Shown: positions 13,691 through 19,279 of the stretch, piece after piece
How positions within the stretch are numbered: position 1 is the first letter of the stretch
Layout: each line of letters begins with the position of its first letter
Source of the DNA: Bacteroides sp. CAG:1076
GTDB taxonomy: Bacteria; Bacteroidota; Bacteroidia; Bacteroidales; Bacteroidaceae
Assembly: GCA_000436795.1 (NCBI GenBank)
Contig: HF993171.1
Coordinates: 1 to 19,279 of the forward strand
Reading direction: 5' to 3'
DNA: 19,279 nucleotides
Position numbers and translations under genes: made by a program
Notes under the pieces: generated by a model
What the model was told of the DNA's origin: nothing
Seen by the model: only the letters and a program-made list of their open reading frames with translations
Databases searched by the model: none

Positions 13691-16600
13691 TTAGAAAGCA
13701 AGATTAAGACCTACGACAAAGGAACGGGCACGCGGATAAGATCCCCAGTCCAGACCTGTAGTCGGATATTTAGCATTATTTTGAGAAGTATTAGCACTTA
13801 CTTCCGGATCGAGACCGGAATATCCTGTAATAGTAAACAAGTTATATACAGAACCATAAATACGCAGTTTGTCCAATCCTATTTTTTTCAGCGCTTTATC
13901 CGGCAGAGAGTAACCCAGTGTCAGGGTATTCAAACGCAAATAAGAACCATCTTCTATACCCAACGTAGAAGTTACACCATTTTCACAATATGGCAACGGA
14001 TATTTAGCGTTTACGTTAGCAGCATTCAACTGTTCGGGAGTAGTAAGATGCACAAGTTCTCCGTCAACAATATCATAAACTTTATACGCATCCTTCATAA
14101 AAGCCAACTTATTCTGATAAACGCCTGATTCCTTTGCACAATACATAGAAGCCAGTTTGTTTACATTGTAGACTTCATTTCCGTAACTCCAGTTAAAATA
14201 TGCACCTAAATCGAAATTCTTATAAGTAGCGTTAATATTGAAACCACCTGTATGTACAGGATTCATGTCACCAATCTCGGTCACATCTCTTTCATCGATT
14301 ATAGTATTATCCTCATCCATATTGCGGAACTTAGGCAATCCCGGATAAGCATTCTGTCCTTCAGGACGTCCTTCTACATGTACCGGATTGATGAATGATC
14401 CCAAGTCAGGAATACCTTCTTTCAATACATATTTTCCATCTACATAATTAAAGTCATCAGTAGTATAGAACCCGTCACAAATAAAACCTCTTACAATACC
14501 GACCGGCGAACCTTCTTTCAAAATATAGTCATTACTTGGGAAGGTACTGCTGCTTGCCCATGACGTTCCATAAAGTCCTGACACATTCTCAGCCAGCTCA
14601 TCCACATTTCCTTTATTGAAGTTAATGTTCATTCCCGCAGTAATGTTCCAGTCTTTATTCTTGAACAATACGCCACTCAAAGAAATTTCAACTCCTTTAT
14701 TGCTGGTCTGTCCGATATTGGCATAAGTAGAAGTAAATCCTGTAATACCCGGAATGGAAGTCAGCATCAGCAAATCCTTGGTTGTATTCCAATACAAATC
14801 AACAGATCCCCACAGACGGTTTTTAAAGAATCCGAAATCCAATCCGATATTACGAGTGATTGTCGTTTCCCACTTCAAATCCTCATTTGCCATTTCGGAA
14901 GTAGCATAATCATAAGAAGACCAATAATTATTGCCTATAGCATATTGCCATCTGAGGTCGGTTTCGGAAGTCCACATCTGTGACCACAAGTCCGAACTGA
15001 TGCCATCATTACCGACCGTACCATAAGAAAGGCGGAGTTTCAAGTTGTCCAGCCAGTCAATATCCTTCATAAATGCTTCCTCAGACAATCTCCAGCCTAA
15101 CGCTGCTGCCGGGAAATATCCCCAACGATGCTCCGGAGAGAACTTAGAAGAACCATCGGCACGGAAAGTAACAGTCAGCAAGTAACGGTCAAGCAAACTA
15201 TAATTCAAACGTCCAAAGAATGACAGAATACGGCTTGCTGTATCTATACTCGAAGAAAAAGAAGATGTTCCATGGTCTTTATCATACTGGTTAATCATGG
15301 CAAAAGCATTATCCTTTGTAAAGTTTGAAGGGAAATGACTTGCCTTAACTCTCAGTTCCGATCCACCGGAATCAGTAACTTCATGACCGACCAACAAGTT
15401 CAGACGATGCTCTTTAGGTAAAGTAAAGTCATAACTGATAGTATTAGTCCATCTGAGGTTCCAGCCATCACTCTTTTTATAATCAACACTTCCAGCATAT
15501 AGTTTTTCGCCTGTAGAATCATCCAGATATTCATTGTATACAGCTCCTGCCCAAATCTTATCCTGATCCCACGAATTACTATATGTCAAATCAGTATGAT
15601 ATTTCAAATTTTTAATAAGTTCCCAATCCAAAGACAGTGTAGAACGCAAGTTCTGATTTATCTCAAGAGGCTCATAGTCCGAAATCTTACTTACAGGACT
15701 ATATGCATCCCACAAAGAAGCACGTCCGAATTGTTCGACATTGCCCTCGCGTAAAGCATCCAAACTACCTAAAATATGCTGGGTCGATATCGGGCGGAAA
15801 CGATAAGCAGAAGAAAGCAAAGAACCAGAACCATTGGTAGTTCCTTCATCACCCATATTACGGATATCCGAAAAACGCGTATCCAAACTTATAACAAAGT
15901 TATCGGCCAGCTTTTGGTTTACCTTTAAAGATGCGCTGGTACGTTTGGCATACGAATTGATTTTCATACCTTGCTCATCCATATAATTCAAGGCAAACAA
16001 AACTTTCGTTTTATCAGTACCTCCGGTAATTGTCAAATCGTGATTATGAGAAACCGAACTATTATATACATCTCTCTGGATATCATCAGCTTTCATATTC
16101 CGATAAGCCTCAATGCCATTTACATTATTACCCTTGTTTGCACCAAGTCCAAAGAGTTTCTCAAAAGGTTCACGGTAAGCATCCCCACTGGCAGCAGCAT
16201 TTGCCCACACAAAACTCAAATAATCATATGGCGACAATGCGTCCAGATATTTAGTAGGCGTATTAAATTTCACATAACCATTATAAGCGAGTGAAACTTT
16301 ACCCTCTTTCGCACCTTTTGTAGTTACCAGGATAACACCATTTGCACCACGCGCACCATAAATGGCTGTAGAAGAAGCATCCTTTAAAACATCAATACTT
16401 TCTACTTGATCGGAAGGAATATCATTCAACGAACCAACAGCAATACCATCAACCAAAATCAAAGGATCATTACTTTGAGAGATAGAACCACCTCCACGAA
16501 CTCGAATGGATACTTCAGCATCCGGACGACCATCCTGAGAAGTAATATTCACACCGGGCAGTTTACCCTGCATGGCCTGAGCGACATTGGAAACAGGCAT

Positions 16601-17092
16601 AGCAGCAATCGCTTCACCTTTTACTGAAGCTACGGAACCAGTCAAGTCTTTACGTTTTATAGTCTGATAACCAATAACGACAACCTCATCCAAAAGCTCA
16701 TTGTCACCTTTCATCTTCACAGTCAATGACTTCTGATTACCGACTTTTATTTTCTGAGTCTGATAACCAACATATGAGATAACAAGCGTAGAAGTCGGTT
16801 GAACATCCAGAACAAATTTGCCATCGAAATCAGTAATTGTACCCGAAGAAGTACCTTCAATCAATACAGAAACTCCAATCAACGGTTCACCCGTTTCGTC
16901 AAGAACAATACCCGTTATCTTATGAGACTGCTCTGCAAGCAGAAAAGTCTGTGTCTCAGACATAGTACCTTCTGCCATTACCGGTGCCACCATACAACAT
17001 GACATCGCCAGCATTCCCATAGCATGAAAAGTAATTCTTTTCTTGCTTTTACTCCTTTCATTTAAAGAGTTCTTTTTTTGAATGTCTTTCAT
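13691..17092 (-). CDS. SusC/RagA-family TonB-dependent outer membrane transporter
   Basis: TonB-dependent importer of oligosaccharides, 1133 residues. An N-terminal basic stretch and hydrophobic region end in a likely signal cleavage after A40 (VAPVMA). A carboxypeptidase-regulatory-like beta-sandwich follows (about 58-128, ITGIVLDETGEPLIGVSV). The TonB box reads DEVVVIGY (135-142). The plug spans about 145-258 and includes the SusC signature PLILVDG and GARGANGVILVTTKG. The rest is the 22-stranded barrel, ending in the terminal phenylalanine expected for outer-membrane insertion. There is no N-terminal STN (secretin/TonB signalling) domain, so this is not a transducer for an ECF sigma/anti-sigma pair; hybrid two-component or other control is more likely. 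It precedes susD by 21 bp and follows the hydrolase gene after a 156-bp gap. Confidence 0.96.
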   Translation of the reverse strand: MKDIQKKNSLNERSKSKKRITFHAMGMLAMSCCMVAPVMAEGTMSETQTFLLAEQSHKITGIVLDETGEPLIGVSVLIEGTSSGTITDFDGKFVLDVQPTSTLVISYVGYQTQKIKVGNQKSLTVKMKGDNELLDEVVVIGYQTIKRKDLTGSVASVKGEAIAAMPVSNVAQAMQGKLPGVNITSQDGRPDAEVSIRVRGGGSISQSNDPLILVDGIAVGSLNDIPSDQVESIDVLKDASSTAIYGARGANGVILVTTKGAKEGKVSLAYNGYVKFNTPTKYLDALSPYDYLSFVWANAAASGDAYREPFEKLFGLGANKGNNVNGIEAYRNMKADDIQRDVYNSSVSHNHDLTITGGTDKTKVLFALNYMDEQGMKINSYAKRTSASLKVNQKLADNFVISLDTRFSDIRNMGDEGTTNGSGSLLSSAYRFRPISTQHILGSLDALREGNVEQFGRASLWDAYSPVSKISDYEPLEINQNLRSTLSLDWELIKNLKYHTDLTYSNSWDQDKIWAGAVYNEYLDDSTGEKLYAGSVDYKKSDGWNLRWTNTISYDFTLPKEHRLNLLVGHEVTDSGGSELRVKASHFPSNFTKDNAFAMINQYDKDHGTSSFSSSIDTASRILSFFGRLNYSLLDRYLLTVTFRADGSSKFSPEHRWGYFPAAALGWRLSEEAFMKDIDWLDNLKLRLSYGTVGNDGISSDLWSQMWTSETDLRWQYAIGNNYWSSYDYATSEMANEDLKWETTITRNIGLDFGFFKNRLWGSVDLYWNTTKDLLMLTSIPGITGFTSTYANIGQTSNKGVEISLSGVLFKNKDWNITAGMNINFNKGNVDELAENVSGLYGTSWASSSTFPSNDYILKEGSPVGIVRGFICDGFYTTDDFNYVDGKYVLKEGIPDLGSFINPVHVEGRPEGQNAYPGLPKFRNMDEDNTIIDERDVTEIGDMNPVHTGGFNINATYKNFDLGAYFNWSYGNEVYNVNKLASMYCAKESGVYQNKLAFMKDAYKVYDIVDGELVHLTTPEQLNAANVNAKYPLPYCENGVTSTLGIEDGSYLRLNTLTLGYSLPDKALKKIGLDKLRIYGSVYNLFTITGYSGLDPEVSANTSQNNAKYPTTGLDWGSYPRARSFVVGLNLAF

Positions 17093-17248
17093 ACTTAGAT
17101 TTTTAAAAATAAAAATTACATATCATAATCATAAAACGAACATTAAAAAAATGTATTCATAATCACCAGACTTACCTTTCTTCCAGCATACTCGTAAACA
17201 ATATAACCATCAGTGTAACAAATTACAGTCAAGAAATGTACCCCCAAG
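17093..17248. other. 156-bp gap between the hydrolase and SusC genes
   Basis: AT-rich leader of susC on the minus strand. I found no hairpin with a T-tract and no good TAnnTTTG box on minus (the best strings miss at two positions). Read-through from the hydrolase gene or a regulated, non-consensus promoter are both possible. No small open frame of interest was seen. Confidence 0.4.
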
Positions 17249-18850
17249 TTATTTTACGGCAGTAATTCTCAGCAACAAATAAGGGGCAGAAGGCAATATT
17301 ACTTTTCCATACCCTTTATCGAATACCCGCTTATTAAACGCTGTGGTTGTTTCGAATACTTGAGGACATTCTGTTATCGTCATGTTCCATGTATCTATTA
17401 TTTCCACCTTGAAACGAGTACCTTCCTTCAATGAAGAATAACCGATGTTCCTTTCAGGAAGCTCAAAGAGCCATTCATTCATAATCTCTTTTCCCAAATA
17501 AATCAGATAATAATTCTCGCCGGCAGAAGCTGTACGCAAATCCCAACTGGGATCGCAATGCCTTAACGGTTGAGGAAGACTGTCCAATATGCTGCGTACA
17601 AAAGCTATGCGCTTCCAAGCTTCTCCTTGAAAACGTCCACCGACAGCCAGAAAGTTTTTCGAATAATCGGTATCAGAACTCATATAACATTCACCATGAG
17701 TAACATAAGTGCCGGCCGTAATCCCCATCCATAAGCGATAGATATACTCTTGCCCACTTAAATTTCCCCATCGGTTATTCATATTGCCCTCGTAGCATAC
17801 CTCATCAAAAATAATGGGCTTTTTATAGATATTTCTCACAACCCCAGCAGCACCAAGCTGAAGAGGAGCTTGATCCTGAATACTGGCATGAGTATATTCG
17901 GGCTTCCAATAAGCATAATATTGGGCTGTATAGCTGTGTATTGAACAAAGGTGTTCGTAAGGATCATTTTCTACAACCTCTTTAGTAAAGAAATTCCAAT
18001 CTTTTGCTGAATAAAATTTTAAGAAATCATACTCGTTAGCGAGCGACCACCATACATTACGAAAAGAGGATAAACGAGCAGTCAGATACTTCAAATAACG
18101 TTCACATACCGGCAAAGGCAATTTATCAAAATTCCATCTTCCATCATCATAAGGATGGAAAAGAATCAAATCGGCTTCTACCCCTATATTTTTCAAGCTA
18201 TCTATGCAGTTTTCAACATGACGAAAATACTCAGGATTAAAACGATTGTAATCCCACTCATAAATCAATTTTCCACTTTCATCCCGGCTTACCTTCTTTA
18301 TTTCGAAAGGGAAAAGTTCCGGTTCTGGATAATTGTCTTCGAAATTCTGGACAAAAAACAACATTCTTATTTTATTGAATCCTGCATCAGAGATTGAACG
18401 AATCGTCTGTTTCTGTATATTTTCTGCTACATGCATCCAATCATAAGAAGTAGTTCCCACTGGATAATAATATTTTCCATCTGCATATCTGAAGTTGCAT
18501 CCTTCTACTTGTACCGGCCCATGATTAGTATTCGAAGGTTCCACACATTCGAATGTTCCCTTGCAATTATCCAATAAAGCTACTTCACTATGTGTAACAT
18601 ATTTCCAAACACCTTGCCGATCGGGCATGAAACGTACTTTAAAAGTATCATTTCCATCATAAAATCCGGCTACAGTTACTTCTTTATCTGCATGTATGAA
18701 AGTAGCAGAAACTTTTACGTCGAAAGGATTTCCTTTTACTTTCGCCGGAATAGAAAGTTCGTAACGCTCCCAACGTTCTATTTCACATTGGGCAAATAAA
18801 AAGAAATTATTCAAACAAATAAATAATAAAAAGAAATAAAACCGTTTCAT
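17249..18850 (-). CDS. Secreted GH140-like glycoside hydrolase (DUF5060/DUF4038/DUF5605 architecture)
   Basis: A 533-residue exported enzyme with an N-terminal beta-sandwich (about 22-105, like DUF5060), a TIM barrel (about 120-370, DUF4038/apiosidase-like, the GH140 relatives) and a C-terminal beta domain (about 440-533, like DUF5605). Numbering is from the ATG at 18848-18850. Retaining clan GH-A residues are readable: E273 in VWWSLANEYDF is the likely acid/base at strand 4, and E350 in PIIFDEVCYEG the likely nucleophile at strand 7. The signal peptide ends FLFAQC; C22 followed by EIE resembles a Bacteroidota lipoprotein with acidic surface-export residues, although cleavage by signal peptidase I after A20 is also possible. 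A TTG five codons upstream (18865) was rejected because ATG gives a cleaner signal peptide. Founder GH140 enzymes release apiose linkages in rhamnogalacturonan II; this protein's substrate is unknown. It heads the SusC/SusD genes. Confidence 0.85.
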   Translation of the reverse strand: MKRFYFFLLFICLNNFFLFAQCEIERWERYELSIPAKVKGNPFDVKVSATFIHADKEVTVAGFYDGNDTFKVRFMPDRQGVWKYVTHSEVALLDNCKGTFECVEPSNTNHGPVQVEGCNFRYADGKYYYPVGTTSYDWMHVAENIQKQTIRSISDAGFNKIRMLFFVQNFEDNYPEPELFPFEIKKVSRDESGKLIYEWDYNRFNPEYFRHVENCIDSLKNIGVEADLILFHPYDDGRWNFDKLPLPVCERYLKYLTARLSSFRNVWWSLANEYDFLKFYSAKDWNFFTKEVVENDPYEHLCSIHSYTAQYYAYWKPEYTHASIQDQAPLQLGAAGVVRNIYKKPIIFDEVCYEGNMNNRWGNLSGQEYIYRLWMGITAGTYVTHGECYMSSDTDYSKNFLAVGGRFQGEAWKRIAFVRSILDSLPQPLRHCDPSWDLRTASAGENYYLIYLGKEIMNEWLFELPERNIGYSSLKEGTRFKVEIIDTWNMTITECPQVFETTTAFNKRVFDKGYGKVILPSAPYLLLRITAVK

Positions 18851-19021
18851 CTTTTTAGCGCACAAGGAGCATTAAAACATTAAACAATTATTAATCAATA
18901 TATTAATCTCATTATACTTTCATAATAGCTTATAGTCAAGAGCTTTAAAAGAACTCCATTACACATGGAATTATTCAATAGTATAAGCAATTATAAAGCT
19001 AAAAGTATTTATTCAACGAAG
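18851..19021 (-). other. Long AT-rich leader of the hydrolase gene
   Basis: About 165 nt separate the predicted transcription start (near 19016) from the hydrolase ATG. The stretch is strongly AT-rich and contains only a weak hairpin (CTCCAT / ATGGA near 18953-18968). No open frame, riboswitch or RNA gene is recognised. Confidence 0.4.
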
Positions 19022-19052
19022 CAAATATATATATTAAACGAATAAAATCAAA
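19022..19052 (-). promoter_or_regulatory. Promoter of the hydrolase-SusC-SusD transcript
   Basis: On the minus strand TTTG (plus 19049-19052) and TATATTTG (plus 19022-19029) match the Bacteroides -33 and -7 boxes with 19 bp between them. The spacing and both boxes are consensus. It lies between the terminator of the lyase gene and the hydrolase gene, so it begins a new transcription unit. Confidence 0.75.
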
Positions 19053-19112
19053 ACTAAAAACAATATTATTAACATAAATAAAAAGAAAACACAATGTAAA
19101 AGAAAATAAACA

Positions 19113-19150
19113 AAGCCCGTTATTCATGTAATAACACAAATAACGGGCTT
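19113..19150 (-). terminator. Terminator of the gene at the right edge
   Basis: A perfect 12-bp stem AAGCCCGTTATT / AATAACGGGCTT (19113-19124 with 19139-19150) with a 14-nt loop is followed on minus by TTGTTTATTTTCTTTT. It is 51 nt past the stop codon of the partial lyase gene. Confidence 0.88.
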
Positions 19151-19201
19151 ACCAATTAAGCCTTATATATCAAAACATTCGTTTTATTAAGAGATTCAGT
19201 A

Positions 19202-19279
19202 TTAATCGCAAAGGCTATTAATATACTTTTCTACATAAGTATACCCATCATCATATTTTTTACTACCATCTGAAGCATC
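19202..19279 (-). CDS. C-terminal end of a probable pectate lyase (partial)
   Basis: The last 25 codons of a gene entering from the right on minus, stop TAA at 19202-19204. The residues read DASDGSKKYDDG and then YTYVEKYINSLCD. This is the usual tail of Bacteroides pectate lyases (PL1-like), where a calcium-binding-like segment with NPNDASDG is followed by DGYT-(N/Y)-(L/V/I)-E-x-Y-(L/I)-N-S-L. The rest is outside the window. The terminator directly after it supports a real gene end. The lyase would cut polygalacturonate chains, which suggests a pectin role for the locus. Other secreted enzymes can share this tail, so the family call is moderate. Confidence 0.65.
   Translation of the reverse strand, partial: DASDGSKKYDDGYTYVEKYINSLCD

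Noticed and set aside
17093..17248. A separate consensus promoter for susC
   Set aside because: The best strings on minus miss the TAnnTTTG consensus at two positions and lack a partner box at the right spacing.
18851..18865. TTG start five codons upstream for the hydrolase
   Set aside because: It adds CAKK before an otherwise standard signal peptide; the ATG at 18848-18850 is a more usual codon and gives a better N-terminus.
1..19279. CRISPR arrays, tRNA or rRNA genes, insertion sequences, integrases or attachment repeats
   Set aside because: No regularly spaced repeats, cloverleaf-like sequences, transposase motifs or long flanking repeats were found on reading both strands.

Overview
The window looks like a chromosome segment from a gut Bacteroidota, most likely Bacteroides or Phocaeicola. 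The evidence is a SusC/SusD pair, several promoters of the Bacteroides type (a -7 TAnnTTTG box, in two cases with a -33 TTTG box 19-20 bp upstream), AT-rich leaders without strong Shine-Dalgarno sites, and housekeeping proteins (RNase G, QueH) that read like Bacteroides orthologues. No tRNA, rRNA, CRISPR array, insertion sequence or phage gene was seen.

Layout from left to right. (1) 1-2549: a terminator hairpin of an off-window gene, then rng (RNase G, GTG start), its terminator, and queH (epoxyqueuosine reductase) with its own promoter. (2) 2564-7069: a self-contained multidrug-efflux operon. A MarR repressor gene is followed by an outer-membrane TolC-like factor, an EmrA-like adaptor and a 14-helix EmrB-like MFS pump. 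The genes overlap or sit close together, and a perfect 24-bp palindrome covers the -33 box of the only promoter seen. (3) 7131-8358: a shared bidirectional terminator and a convergent gene for an exported papain-like (C1) cysteine peptidase. (4) 8542-11418: an 812-residue fusion of CoA-disulfide reductase/NADH oxidase, rhodanese, TusA and DsrE-like modules, followed 4 bp later by a small MarR-type regulator. An inverted repeat overlaps the likely promoter. (5) 11463-19279: two convergent terminators, then a polysaccharide utilization locus on the minus strand. In transcription order it has the last 25 codons of a probable pectate lyase at the window edge, a secreted GH140-like (DUF5060/DUF4038/DUF5605) hydrolase, SusC and SusD.

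How the genes work together. The efflux operon should build one tripartite pump spanning both membranes, de-repressed when a ligand displaces MarR from the palindrome. The sulfur-module fusion probably passes persulfide sulfur between catalytic cysteines within one chain, and the adjacent MarR protein may sense the same chemistry. In the polysaccharide locus the surface SusD and the SusC TonB-dependent transporter import oligosaccharides released by the hydrolase and lyase. The lyase tail makes pectin the best guess for the substrate, but that rests on very few residues.

Nothing here is clearly an undescribed system. The least charted parts are the four-module sulfur protein with its MarR partner and the glycosidase whose substrate cannot be read from sequence.
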